Of a DNA stretch of 64,000 bases, positions 34,508 to 46,187 are shown in pieces (positions within the stretch are counted from its first letter, which is position 1; each line of letters begins with the position of its first letter). The stretch lies in contig NW_001799038.1 of NCBI RefSeq assembly GCF_000165425.1, positions 79,094 to 143,093 of the forward strand. Direction: 5' to 3'. A program made the translations under genes and the position numbers. The notes under the pieces were generated by a model. That model saw only the letters and a program-made list of their open reading frames with translations, did no database searches and was not told where the DNA came from. The stretch is from Paramecium tetraurelia (taxonomy: Eukaryota; Ciliophora; Oligohymenophorea; Peniculida; Parameciidae).

Positions 34508-35340
34508 ATGTATAATACTTCCTTCTATTTTGCTTCTCCTTAACCATCCTATATTCAATCCTCTTATGTTAGATATGCTCATCCACCAGTCAAAACCATC
34601 ATTAAGCCATAAAATATCCAAATTCAACATTCTGTCAGATCTCCAATTCCATATTAACCATTATAATAACCATACTCGTATTCCTTCCATCTACATTAAC
34701 CAGTTACTCAATAGTTTTAGTCCAGGCAATCCAAGCCAGCTCCACAATCTATGTCCACTTATTAGGCAGCCCCATAATATTAATATTAACCTCAATATTC
34801 TCAACCTCCAATCCTATCATAATAGGAAGACGATCTCGAAAAGAAGTTCCAGGATGCAATCGATAGAACCAGGGATCTGGTACAGAAGTACAATTAACCA
34901 TAACCAAAACAAGAAGAACAATAACTACAGGATCTGGCTCTGTAATATGAAGACGGATACATTTATAGAGGACAAGGTCATGATCCAGCAATAGAGTAGG
35001 CTTTGGGGTTTTGACTGACTAAAATGACAATGAAGTCTATAGTGGCAATTGGCAAGACAACCAATACCATGGGTAAGGAAAACTGATCAACTCATCGGCA
35101 GAAGAAATCAATGGTCCTTTCGATTTTAGGGATCTCAATATCATAGAGAATGGATGGTTAAGTTACGAAGGAGAGTTCTTTTAAGGGAAGATGCAGAGGA
35201 ATGGCACTTTGTATCTTACTAATGGAGAACGCTATGAAGGGCAATTCAACGATGGTATGATTGAAGGGAAAGGAGTATTTGTAACTCAGGATGGATAATA
35301 AATTGAGGGAGAGTGGAGAGAAGGCATATTAGAACATTGA
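34508..35340 (+). CDS. MORN-repeat protein with P/Q/Y-rich N-terminus, 269 aa
   Basis: The first 130 residues are rich in Pro, Gln, Tyr and Ser. A short acidic helix follows (EDDLEKKFQDAIDRTRD), then MORN repeats: YIYRGQGFGVLTDQNDNEVY, SGNWQDNQYHGQGKL, WLSYEGEFFQGKMQRNGTLY, ERYEGQFNDGMIEGKGVFV, and IEGEWREGILEH at the end. Frame is restored by a 23-nt intron starting GTC (GTCATGATCC..AGTAG), which joins the first MORN unit exactly. MORN repeats usually tether proteins to membranes or cytoskeleton. Confidence 0.88.
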
Positions 35341-35471
35341 TTGTTATAGTAAGTATGTATTTAAATGATTGAGATTTTCTATTTTGTTATTAATTAAATG
35401 TAATGCATCCTCACTATATTATTTAATAACTTAGTCTATGGTAATAGTAAATTTATATTGATATTTAATTT

Positions 35472-36741
35472 ATGATTCAAGAACAAGAACACACTGTCAC
35501 CTTGGTGATTAATCAATCTATAGAGATGGGTGAATTTGGAATATAAGAAGCCATTTAGCTATTCGAACTCTTCGGATTGCCATACTAGGAGTTGTTCAAA
35601 TAGTATTTCCCTATACATCAGTTTCCCAAGAAATATGAAATTACATCTCAAACTCTAGGAAACTATCCTTTTGTGGATGTGCAATTGAGGGATCTGGATT
35701 TAATTCACAAGGTTTTGAATCGATCCATCTTGCTTCATGATATCCTATACACCTTGAGTAGGGGCAATACATTAGAGGAATTAGCACAGAATCTATTACC
35801 ACAAGCATTGCAATATGTCTAAAATCCTAATCTCTCTTGTAAATGCGACATCATAACCTCCTATTTCAAGATATCTTAAGAGAGGAGAGTAGAATTGATC
35901 GAGTAAGTGTTTGGAGAGAAGGGATTCAAATCTCAAAATACTATTAATTTAACAGATCCAGACATTCTCTATTATGTGATCATCACTAAAGATCAAAAGT
36001 ATATTGCTGGTTGTACCTTGACAAAGAAAAAGAAGAGAAGAGAGAAGAATTTTGCAAGAAACTATGAATTGCCAAATCGAATATATCTAGGTCCTGTGTC
36101 CTTGGCTCATGACTTAGCATTCTTGATGGCCAACCAAGCCATAGTCTAAGAGAATGATTTTGTATTCGATCCCTTTGCAGGAACAGGCAGTTCTTTAGTT
36201 GCTTGTTCTCATTTCGGAGCCATTTGTTTTGGCTCAGAAATAGATGGCAATGTAATTTATATTGACTATCTCTAAGCTCATGAAAGGACATTGCATAGGC
36301 TATCTCAATAAGAAGAGCACATATCTCAAAGATCCCAACTTTAAACAAGTCAAACCATTCATTCACCTGAACTTTAATCAATACAATCTTCCCATTCCCA
36401 ATTTGATATAGGCAGATGTCCATTTGCCCAATTTCAATCCGAGGATAGATTCATTCTTTGATGCCATCATTTGCGATCCTCCTTATGGAATTAGAGCTTC
36501 AATTTAATAGGAAGGAAATGAGTAGGATCTTTAAGCTAATCGAACTGCCATTTATAGGAGAATGTTTGAAGTGGCCAGAAGAGTATTAAGAAAGGGAGGA
36601 AGATTAGTTTATCTGTACCCCTTATTCAAGGGAATGGAAAAGAAAGTAGAGAAAGAAGAAGGATTTGAACTAATTGATTTTCGAGAGTAAAAGATGGTAG
36701 AAAAAAGAAGCAGATTATTAGTTACAATGTAGAAATTGTGA
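35472..36741 (+). CDS. TRM11: tRNA guanosine-2'-O/N2-methyltransferase TRM11 (TRMT11)
   Basis: Catalytic subunit that makes N2-methylguanosine at position 10 of tRNAs with TRM112. A 25-nt intron gives 414 aa. Typical blocks are NRIYLGPVSLAHDLAFLMAN, the SAM-binding motif FVFDPFAGTGSSLVACSHFG, and the catalytic IICDPPYGIRAS. A THUMP-like N-terminal region precedes them. The end (YLYPLFKGMEKKVEKEEGFE, RSRLLVTMQKL) follows the family. The despite-name mixture in older annotations refers to the same enzyme. Confidence 0.92.
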
Positions 36742-36774
36742 ATAAAATTATAATATATAAATATCAATTACTCA

Positions 36775-38516
36775 TCAAATTAAATTGCTCATTACAGCAA
36801 AATTGAATAAATACACCCCAAAGATTCTTATGAATAGATTTTCATAAAACTTCATTTTATTTCCTCCCAAAAGTTTTATATTATCATAATTCTTAGACTT
36901 ATTCAATTTATACCCTATATATTCAGGTATCAACAGAAAAACCCATACAATTATTGGCATATAATTAGATTTATCATATCCATCCCAGATATTAGTTTCA
37001 AATTTTCCATTCAATAAATAAGTTTTATCAAAAATCCAATAAGTAAAAGTTCTTCCAGAAAAGATAAACATATAGAAGTAAACAATCCAGAATAAATGTT
37101 CCCAACATGCCCCATTCTTTCCTTTTCTGGTTAGATTTGTCTCTTCCATTGATACATAAGGCTTTAAACTATCAGGTGTTGCATAATAGATCACTCGTCT
37201 CAAAAATACAGTAAACACTATTGATATATTATTGATTCTGAACATTATCAAGAAAAACAAGCAAAACCAAAAGTCGAATCTTGTCATGTCTCCTTAGATC
37301 AATGTTCCAACTCTTGTACCTATTATTAACAATTATCCTTAATAAATATATAGTTCACTGAATTTGGTGAATGAAAGGGATAGATCCATAAAGAATTCCA
37401 TACCCAAATCTAAAAATGCATAAAGGAACATGTAATATTCATGCCAAGCAACAGAATTCTTCTCTTTGAAAGATTACTTTATATATGGAAATAGTTTAAA
37501 GCAAGCCATTAGTAATCCAATTATTGTGATATCATATAAAAAGTAACTCAATCCTTTAGAAAGATAACTTGGCCATGTCTTCATTCTAAATGTGTTGAAA
37601 AATACAACAAACCCAAGTATGTAAACATAAATTATAAATAACCAATCTTCATTGAATCCAACCCAAAATATCATTATGAAATCTGTTGACACTGCCATTA
37701 TTATTAAAACAAAATATTCCATCAAAGGTCTGCCATTCTTTGTCTATATTAACTTATTTCCTAATACCAATTTGTAGAGTATATGACCTTTGCAAAATAC
37801 AATCCCTAATTTAAAAAGCTGTTTATTATTAATGATAATCTTACAATCTATTATTTGAAAAAGGACCATAATCTAACCCAATAGCTAGAACAATCAATCC
37901 CGTCAATAAAACAAAACTCTCCAATCTCATTCTACACTACTAAAATCAAAACCTCTATTACAAATGCTATCAAAATAGGAATAACTGTTTCTCTTGCTAA
38001 TTATTTTATTACATTCTTGTTATCCATAAATATCAAACTCATTTGATCTCCAATTCTATCATAATAGAATGCATTTATTTTACGGAACCCTGCTCCCTTG
38101 TTATTTTAAGTCATATTTGATATCATAGATTAACTTAAACTATGTTGGCTTATGGGAATAAGCTTCCTATTTGCCGATTTATAAGTCTATAGGTTGTTCC
38201 TTTGATTTGAAGGCATTTACACAAAATTTAAATTTAAAGGCTTCTCCTCTTACACTTCGGTGTTTAATTATTCCACTTAAACTACTTCTTTCCTGGCCTC
38301 AATAGAAACGACTTCCTGTTCGGATGCTAAGTATTTCTAGCTCTTCTGAAAGTTCTACGATTTCTAATTAAATTCATCCTAATTAAATTCAGATTCAAGA
38401 TCTCCCTCTGAATTTATTGTTTAATCTTATTATTCCTTTACCTTTATTGATTCTTGCTATTGTTGTTTAGCACTCTAAAATTTTCCACTTGAAGAAGATG
38501 CATTAGACAAATACAT
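36775..38516 (-). CDS. polytopic membrane protein with disordered N-terminus, 566 aa
   Basis: Introns of 22 nt (GTAATAGAGG..TTTTAG) and 19 nt (GTCCTTTTTC..ATAG) give 567 codons. Residues 1-190 are Gln/Ser/Glu-rich without structure. From MRLESFVLLTGLIVLAIGL onward there are about seven hydrophobic segments, for example MEYFVLIIMAVSTDFIMIFW, WLFIIYVYILGFVVFF, FWFCLFFLIMFRI, HLFWIVYFYMFIFSG and YMPIIVWVFLLIPEYIGY. No pore, ATPase or transporter signature is evident, and I cannot assign a family. Confidence 0.75.
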
Positions 38517-38752
38517 TGCTCTTCTAATTTAAAAATTAATAAATATCACATTATTATTCAAACTATTATCCAAATGATTGTTCTTTCCCTCATAATTAGA
38601 AATCATATTACTCAAAATAATAAACAAGTATCAATAATTAATATTGTGAAGCCCCCCATAAAAAAAAGATACAATTATAAAATCTAATTCAAATTATAAT
38701 GGAAATTAATTAGTTATTATCATATTTATAAAATTTCACTCTCCGTGTTATC

Positions 38753-38977
38753 ATGGGCTGTGCAAACACTAAGAACTCTTATTAACATCCTTAACAATCA
38801 TACCCTTTAAAAAAGAAGTGCAATCCTCAAGACAAGAAAATTACAGAAAATCAGACGTTTTAAATCGTTAAAAACCCTATTTTTCAAAGAAGAAAGGATT
38901 CTGACAGAAAAAGTAGGTTTAATCTCGAACAGAATCAAATATTAGAACATCAAAATATTAAATTATTATCATTGTGA
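38753..38977 (+). CDS. small predicted lipidated protein, 74 aa
   Basis: One short intronless frame beginning MGCANTKNS. Gly2 followed by Cys3 is the classic N-myristoylation plus palmitoylation signal. The remainder is basic (YPLKKKCNPQDKKI, FQRRKDSDRKSRFN), suiting attachment to the inner face of a membrane or cilium. No other domain is seen. An opposite-strand frame (38950-39144) overlaps its last 28 bp. Confidence 0.5.
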
Positions 38978-39144
38978 ATTATTCTTTGATATTTTATTTT
39001 TTCATTTACTATTTCAATGTAGAAATCAAAAATTCCCCCTCTCATTTCTTGGATACAATATACAGATTCCAATCGATATTTAATTAATTCAAGTATAAAG
39101 GTCATTATTTGATATTGGAATTTATAAAAAGCTATTGAATTCAT
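38950..39144 (-). CDS. doubtful small protein, 64 aa
   Basis: An open frame from ATG 39142-39144 (MNSIAFYKFQYQIMTF) to TGA 38950, with no Gln-coding TAA or TAG inside. It overlaps the end of the lipidated-protein gene on the other strand. Length and composition do not exclude chance. Confidence 0.2.
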   Translation of the reverse strand: MNSIAFYKFQYQIMTFILELIKYRLESVYCIQEMRGGIFDFYIEIVNEKIKYQRIIHNDNNLIF

Positions 39145-39763
39145 GTCATCCTTTGGAATCAATTAAATACAATTTATATACTTTTTAATTATTAATTTTG
39201 ATGTATTAAATATCAATTAAATTTTTTAAAGGATTTTTACTTTTGTTGACTCTTATAATGATTAAGTTTAACAAAACTCAGTTTAATAGTTGATAATAAT
39301 AACTTATGTGTTTGTAACATAAAATAAAAAAATACAATTAAATAAATTTTTTCAATTAGAAATATCCAAATTTAAGTAATTGAGATCACTGATCATTAAT
39401 TATCTAAAACTTCAATCTCTGAGTAAAATGTAAAAATAACTGAGTTACTTTAGTTCTCCTTATTATGTATTATCTGTATATTGTCTATTAAATTAGACTA
39501 ATGATGACTCAATTATTGTTAATTGATAGTTTTTTTCAAGTTATATAACATCACATTTTTGGAATTTATTAAATTGATTAACCTTGAATTTATTAGTTTC
39601 CGATTTATACTAAAAAGTGTAAACAATCTTTTTAAATGATTCAAAAGTCCTAGAATTACCAATGATTGCATTTAGAAAATAGAACTTAAAATTCTCTTAA
39701 TTTATTTTAGATTTAGTATATATTTAAAGCAAAATTAATAATAGATTTACAAACTAAATTAAA
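39145..39763. other. intergenic region, nothing recognised (619 bp)
   Basis: Very AT-rich, TGA frequent in all frames. No repeat, RNA gene or motif is evident. Confidence 0.6.
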
Positions 39764-40320
39764 TCAACTTTCAAAAGATGTTTCTAAAAATTGACTTTTA
39801 TGCTTCTGTATAAGATCAACTTCATAACTATCTACATCAAATAAATATTTGAAATTTACTCCTTTTTGAGTAATTAAGAATGTACTAACACAAACAGCGA
39901 CTCTGAATTTAGCATTTAAGATTATTTTGATGCTAAACTTAATTTCTAATAGAATCTAAATGTTCTTGGCAAAATGTCTTCAGTGATCAATCCAAAGAAT
40001 GACCCAAAATACTTCATTCTTGACTAATTTCTTTTGAAGATCATAATATTTCTTTAATTCATGATCATCCATTTCTTTTTCTAAGGCTCTCATAATTTCG
40101 CGCTTTGTAGTTATTAGTGTATTATGAAGATGAAAAACACTTAATAAAATGGAATCTATAATTATAAATATCCCTTATATAATTAGAATGATACATAATT
40201 CGTCATAGTATACCCGCAATATTTAATAGTAGCTTATTAGCTATAGGTTGGTTTCTATTTTGTAATCAAAATTTGTCTAAAAAGTACTAATGTTTTGACA
40301 TATTTCATTTTGTCTTTCAT
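39764..40320 (-). CDS. hypothetical small protein, tentative
   Basis: Starts MKDKMKYVKTLVLFRQILIT and later contains a convincing helix, REIMRALEKEMDDHELKKYY then DLQKKLVKNEVFWVILWIDH. The end is SQFLETSFES before TGA 39764-39766. At least two introns are needed, around 40180 and 40010, and their borders are unresolved. The basic, hydrophobic N-terminus could be a mitochondrial presequence. Family not recognised. Confidence 0.4.
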
Positions 40321-40390
40321 TTATTTACTCTTTACTCTTTTCTCCTCTTTTGTTAATTCATTTATATAAATAAATAATAATAATAGCAAT

Positions 40391-41011
40391 TCATCTTGGA
40401 GCACCAAATGCTTCAGGCATTCTTTCTATAGTATATTTGTGATTCTAGATGAACATTATAGGAACACCAGGTATTTTACGGATTCTGCGTTTTAAATCCT
40501 TATCACACGTGGCTACTATGAAACATCTATGCTGTTTCACTCGATTCACTAAACAATCATCAGCATAAGTGCCCTTATGATCACAAGTCAACTTCTCAAA
40601 ACGAGGATCCTTGGATAATCTCAAAGCCAATCTTGTCTTTTATCCCAATTTCTCTAATTCAGCAATCACGCAATCAGAAATATATGGGATGCATTTCCCG
40701 AGAAGACAATCCATTGTGTTTTTAAAAATGTCTAGTTTGTTTGAAATGCTGAAATTTAAAAAGTTTGTATCAAGTAAAATTCTGTAGGGAGGTCCAAGGG
40801 CTGGATTATGTTTAAAGAATAAGTGACTTGGCTCTTATGGTCTTTGGTATATGAATATTAAAAAATACAATTCTTTTATTTCCACATCATTAACACCTTT
40901 CTTCTTCTCTTCCTTTGGCTGCTCTAGATGTCGTTTTTAACATCTTGGGTCCTTTTTTGTAATCATGCGCTTGATTGTTGCAAATTTCTTTGTTTTATGC
41001 GCTTTACCCAT
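40391..41011 (-). CDS. FCF1: rRNA-processing PIN-domain protein FCF1 (UTP24)
   Basis: PIN-domain nuclease of the small-subunit processome in the nucleolus. It starts [20 protein letters not shown], the family N-terminus. After an intron of about 30 nt near residue 43 it continues [16 protein letters not shown] (first catalytic Asp) and [18 protein letters not shown]. It then runs [40 protein letters not shown] and the end [11 protein letters not shown]. The acidic PIN residues are intact. Length of about 195 aa is normal. Confidence 0.95.
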
Positions 41012-41104
41012 ATGTTAAAATTAAAATAAGAACTTTTGATATAGAATTTGAACAATTATCTTCGATACTTTAAATTAAAGAAGGAGAACAGAATTAATAT
41101 AGCC

Positions 41105-41595
41105 TCATTTATAATAATGTTCCTTTAATTCTTATACCTGAATCTTTTTAATCATGTCTATCTATTTCTTAAGAAAAGTCTGTTTTTGCTTGTTCTTCAC
41201 ATTGTAAGGTGACTAAAGCAATTGAATAAGTTTCTTAGTTTGAATCATTTTAACATTTACGGGACTACTCTATTGCTTTTGATTTGGTGATTTCCTTTGC
41301 ACCTGAGTACGTCCACATTTTGGACTTCCTGGCCGACTTGAAGATGCCTTCACGAATGTGAAACCTTTCTTAAAATCTGGAAGTGTATCTCTGCTAGGCT
41401 TTTAAGTCTCCTAATTAATCTAATTGAGATTGTTACTTAAGTAGAACCTGACATTAGCAGTGAAACTTTCTTCTTTTTATTCTCTCCATAAAATTACAAA
41501 CTTAATTCCTTATAAAATTCATCAATATCATCATTATTATTATCATCCATTTATGGATCGTAGGAATGGAGAGACAAATGTTCGTCATCTGACAT
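41105..41595 (-). CDS. hypothetical basic/acidic protein, about 150 aa
   Basis: Acidic N-terminus (MSDDEHLSLHSYDPQMDDNN), one intron near residue 35 ending in AAG, then a basic low-complexity part (FVKASSSRPGSPKCGRTQ, RKSPNQKQQSSPV). The end is a helix, KQKQTFLKKQIDMIKKIQVQ. SP sites in basic context could be proline-directed phosphorylation sites. No family is recognised. It is 93 bp upstream of FCF1 on the same strand. Confidence 0.6.
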
Positions 41596-42205
41596 TTTTC
41601 TTATAAAAATTAATCAAATAACACTATTCTTAATTAAACTCCACAAAACACTCTAAAAAAGCAGCTTCAACCTATAACAATTATCTCAACATATATATAG
41701 AAAGAACATTTGATGAAATACAACTTTCCTTTCCAAAGTTTTTCTAACTGCGATAATTTCTTTAAATTCACTTATTTTCTTAGTCTAAAATGCGAATACT
41801 CTGTATTAAGTAATTAGAATATTAAGATTATTCAATAATCCTTCTAGATAGAAATTCAATTAATCTGCTTATTTTATTCTACATTAGTGATTTTTATCAT
41901 CAAAGTTATATGATTAACTAAAATACGTATAATTATATGGGGTAAATCGCTCATTTCAAGTATCAAATTATGACTACTTCCTCGAGAATAGCATGATTAT
42001 TATTTTGTACCTTAATTTGAATTAATTTAATGTTAGATTTTATAAAAGGCGATTACCTAAATTGAAACAGCTAATCTGCTTTTCCAATTAAATAAGAATA
42101 GAATTCACTTAAAAAACTTTGGGAATTTTAAATATGATGTGGATAATATCATAATATTAAGGAAATAATAATATGTAAAAATAAAATAATTTAAATTTGT
42201 TATTT
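41596..42205. other. intergenic region (610 bp)
   Basis: Nothing recognised. It separates the start of the hypothetical gene from the end of the K+ channel gene. Confidence 0.6.
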
Positions 42206-44865
42206 TCAAACATTAAGCAACTTCTTTTACGCGGATGGTTAAATGAGAGTATACTTAAATTCACTTTATCTTTATCTTCTGCTGATTCTTCTACAATGTT
42301 TTTAAAGTTTATTATAATCAATTATTACTTCAGAATAATTAAAACTTGGAAAGTAATGCTAAAATTCGCAAATTTTATCAAAATATAGTAAATTATTATT
42401 TTAGCTAATAAAAGTACCAGGATTACGTTAAATATGGGTTGGAGATTTTTATGACTTATCTCTCACATATTTGTTCGATCTTAATTATATATCCTTTATA
42501 GAGGTCTATATTTGAAAAGACTGTAAGTTCTATTGGGATGTTCTAGTTTCATGTTATTTCTGTTGTTATATTTTTACTTAAGAGGGTAAGATTAGAGTAT
42601 CTTGTTATTATTATTGTAATTAATTAACACTTAGGCAAATTTCTTAGGAAGGTGAGTCTAAACTCTAAATTTACTCCTGAGTAATTGATTGGTGCCGCGT
42701 TCCATCTTATTCAAAGGATGCATAACTACCATTTTTGTCTTCTACAAAATTAGTTGAGTAATATAGTTTCTGTTGAATTTATACATCCTTAAATTGAATC
42801 TAGATTATACCTTTATGCTCTTAAGCGAATTTATTTTATGGCATGTTCTTATGATTCTCTTTCTATGTATATTTTTTGTTCTATTATATTTCAGAATTAA
42901 CTTGTCAATATCTGGTTTGTAAATTAGATATGAGCAATCAAAAATTTAGTGACTTTCAGAATTGCATGCACAACAATTAAATCCCTCTACCGATATATTT
43001 TACAATTGTTTATCCTTGATCTAATGAAACCTTTCATAATCCTATTTATCTAGACTGTTAATGAAATCCTATCTGTTTATCTTATAAATTTTTGTAAACC
43101 CAACACTTACTGCAGTGAATTTTCTAGATTATTATGTAAAAAATTCATTCTCTCCAAATTGTTGTCCAGGATTTAAAATTGTTAATTGAGTTTATGATTT
43201 CATTTCAACTAATTTAATTTGACCATAATCAATAAAATACAATGAAATATCTGAACAACTATCTTAAGAATATATAATTTCATTTGGACAATATTTATAT
43301 GGTTTTATCTTCTTTGATATTTCCTTTAAAGTTTATTCTGAGAAATTATTAAGTAGAAGCTTACAATTTTATATTATATGTTTAAATACCATATACATTA
43401 ATTCATTTTTTAATTCTACAGATAATTAGTCTTTTATCTATCCGATCTATTAATTAATTATATAAATACTAATTCATGTTTTTGTTCTAAAGATTCCTTT
43501 TACATATATTAAAGATAGCTTCTGACTCTGTCTTATAATTAATATGGAATATGATGTTATTTCATATATTTTGTAATTGCATGTAAATTGAAACTAAAGA
43601 AATAATAAAATAATACATAAATTAAGATTTTTAATCATTTATAGTAGACAAAATTGATCCTATTTTATTTATTGAAAATGCAAACACACCACAGGCCATA
43701 AACATCAATATTATACAAATTGTGGTTTCAATGTAGTTTTATGGAGTAATATCGCCATATCCTACAGTAATCATAGTAACTGTTGCCCAATAATATGAAT
43801 AACAATATTTAATTAAGATTGATTCTTAATCAATACCCTTATAAATAAGCCAACTAGTATTTAAAGTTTCTGCACTGTTTGATCCTACAAAATGCCAGAT
43901 GCATGCTAATAAATGAGCAAATAAGCTGATTGAAAATAATAAGGTTACTAGATTGAGATATTCTCTATAGATTTAATTGATATGAGTTTATTGTTGCAAT
44001 TTACCTATCTGTTCACTTAATTTTACATAACTTACAAGACAACATAAGAATAAAAAGATAGTTGCAGTAATAATATCGTTATAATCTTTGCTGTCTGGTA
44101 TAGAGGTATTTAGCACAATGACTGAAAAAATAAGTAAGAAGTCAAGTATTAAATCATCCTTAAAATAATATTTCAAAATTGAAAATCGATCATTTATTAT
44201 CTATTTTTTCTTTAAATAAAATTAATTACATTTCCTTAAATTGTGATTTGTGTATTTAATCTCAGCAAAATATCCAAAGAAAAGTAAATTAGAGTATATA
44301 GAATAATAAATGAGAAACTTTCCTCTCTACCCATTTCAAAGCTCCATATAAAAGGATAAATCCATAAAATAGATATAAGAGATAAAGACCTTATGAACTC
44401 CCAAGATGTTATCAAAGCGCTACTTTGATCAAATACTGAAATTTGAAAATTTTTTGTAGACATATATTCTCCCTACATAGCAGGCTTCCTTAAAATTTAT
44501 ATTCACTCATACTTTTGTAAATATTTTTCAATGAGAAATTTTTCAGTAACTTTCTTAGTTTCATTGTTGTAAATATAGGCTTTCTTCATTATTCTCTCTT
44601 TAAATACTTAAACCAATTTGTCCACCTTTAATAATCCAAATAATTTCTGAGTGGTTTTCTTTTTGCTTGCCATATTTTTTCCCTCTATTATTTGAGGATG
44701 AGAAAAGTTTTAAAAAGAAACAGACATATCTAGAATATCTGATTTTTCATTTTAATTTACATCTATTTAATTTGTAATGGGTGAATGACGAAATGGGCGG
44801 AAATCCTCATTCTCAATGTAGGATTAGCAGTTCTTTTAATAGTCCGATTCATCAATTTTATTCAT
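42206..44865 (-). CDS. K+ channel with cyclic-nucleotide-binding domain and zinc-knuckle-like motif
   Basis: Six-transmembrane channel of the EAG/HCN/CNG superfamily, about 860 aa with introns. Cytosolic N-terminus MNKIDESDYQKNCQSYIENE. S1-S4 region: SLSLISILWIYPFIWSF and LDFLLIFSVIVLNTSI. S5 is FSISLFAHLLACIWHFVGS. The pore is YYWATVTMITVGYGDITPQN, with the K+-selective filter at 43751-43765. S6 is ICIILMFMACGVFAFSI. The cyclic-nucleotide-binding domain follows (IKPYKYCPNEIIYSQDSCSD, FGENEFFT). After it comes CCACNSESHQIFDC, a C-x2-C-x4-H-x4-C knuckle, and a basic patch. The C-terminal 250 residues are Gln/Asn-rich. Such channels control ciliary beating in Paramecium. Whether this one is gated by cyclic nucleotide is inference. 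Confidence 0.9.
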
Positions 44866-45576
44866 AATAAATAAATAATAATTCAACTAAGATTTAAATC
44901 ATCCTCTAATTAAGACATATTTTTTAGATTTATTATAATATAATATTCAAGATTGTTATTTTATTGAAAAATATAGAAACGAATTTTAATTGTGTAAATT
45001 TATTACTAGACTTTATAACTAATAGCAATTAATATTAAATTCTACACCAATCTAGAAAATTTAATTTGTTTGGCGATTGAGAAAATTATATATATTTTTG
45101 GCAATTCTTTTTTGATATTTTTTATGTCTTAATTCAAATTACATAAAACCTATAAAAATATTCATATCTATTTGTTAAAATGTTGATAGTTTTTAGTTGA
45201 CTCTAGCTGGCTTCTTCATATATGAAATGATTTCGTATTTCATAATAGTGCAATTATATAAACTTAAATAATTATAAATTAGGTTTAATATTTTTTCTTA
45301 ATAATTAATTTTCAAGTTTGATGATTTTCTCTTGAAAGAAAAAACTTAGCAATCAAATTCTATAAACGAAATTATTAAATTGTTACTTAAATTTAGATAT
45401 GGTTTAGGTAATGAAAAGCAATAATATCATCGAGATCCATCATAAAGTATATTAACATATAAAATTATAAAATGATATCAAGTTTAAGTTGATATATATT
45501 AAAGATAAAATTTTATAATGCTTTTTTGAAATGAAAAAGGAATGTCTATTACATATTTATCTATTCAATATATTAA
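44866..45576. other. intergenic region between divergent genes (711 bp)
   Basis: AT-rich with nothing recognised. Contains the promoters of the K+ channel gene and of the small plus-strand gene. Confidence 0.6.
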
Positions 45577-45885
45577 ATGGAAACTAAATAATAATTTATA
45601 TTTTCAGATAGAATCAAATTATTGTAATAGTTGGGACCTGAACCAGAAAGAGAAGATATTTAAAAGCTAGCCACAATGTACAAAATACCAGAAGGGAAAC
45701 TTTAGAAATGGCTTAATCAGTATGATAAATATGTGCTGCCTTAGAGGAAAGAAACTATAGATTCTGATGATGAATAAATAAACAAATTAATATAAGAACA
45801 AAGATAATTATGCTAAGAACTATCAGCTTTGGTGGAATAAATTAATGAAATTCATAAAAAGAAATTCATATCTTATTATTAATGA
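45577..45885 (+). CDS. small protein with homeodomain/HTH-like helix pair, 102 aa
   Basis: Intronless. Residues 8-50 read FSDRIKLLQQLGPEPEREDI then QKLATMYKIPEGKLQKWLNQ. That has the L..LA..Y.I....LQ.W pattern of a helix-turn-helix such as a homeodomain recognition helix, though the WF.NR signature is absent. An acidic spacer (ETIDSDDEQ) leads to a C-terminal coiled coil (EQRQLCQELSALVEQINEIH). It could be a DNA-binding or a protein-binding bundle. Not assigned to a family. Confidence 0.55.
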
Positions 45886-46187
45886 AAATGGAAAAAATAG
45901 ATTATGATTATGCAATATGCATTATTAGCATAGAACTTATTACAATTATAAATTAACATGAATATTAATAATGGTGGAAATTCTTTGTTCTGCAAAATAG
46001 ATAGTTTTGTATATTTGTATAGAATATAATTTTATCAAATTTAAAAAATTCAGTATTTGGATTATAACTGTTTCTTTTGCCCCGCTAATCTTATTGTAAT
46101 TTGAATGATAATCTTATGCTAGAAGTCTAATTTTGAAAAATTGTGTATAATATAACAGTTTAATAATAATGAATATTAATTAATTAA
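45886..46187. other. intergenic region between convergent genes (302 bp)
   Basis: Unusually long for a tail-to-tail spacer here. AT-rich, nothing recognised. Confidence 0.5.

Noticed and set aside
34530-34994. Plus and minus open frames in this interval
   Set aside because: Shadows of the P/Q/Y-rich N-terminal region of the MORN protein, which reads through in the TGA-only code and joins the MORN repeats.
42197-42388. Plus-strand open frame
   Set aside because: It is antisense to the Gln-rich C-terminus of the K+ channel.
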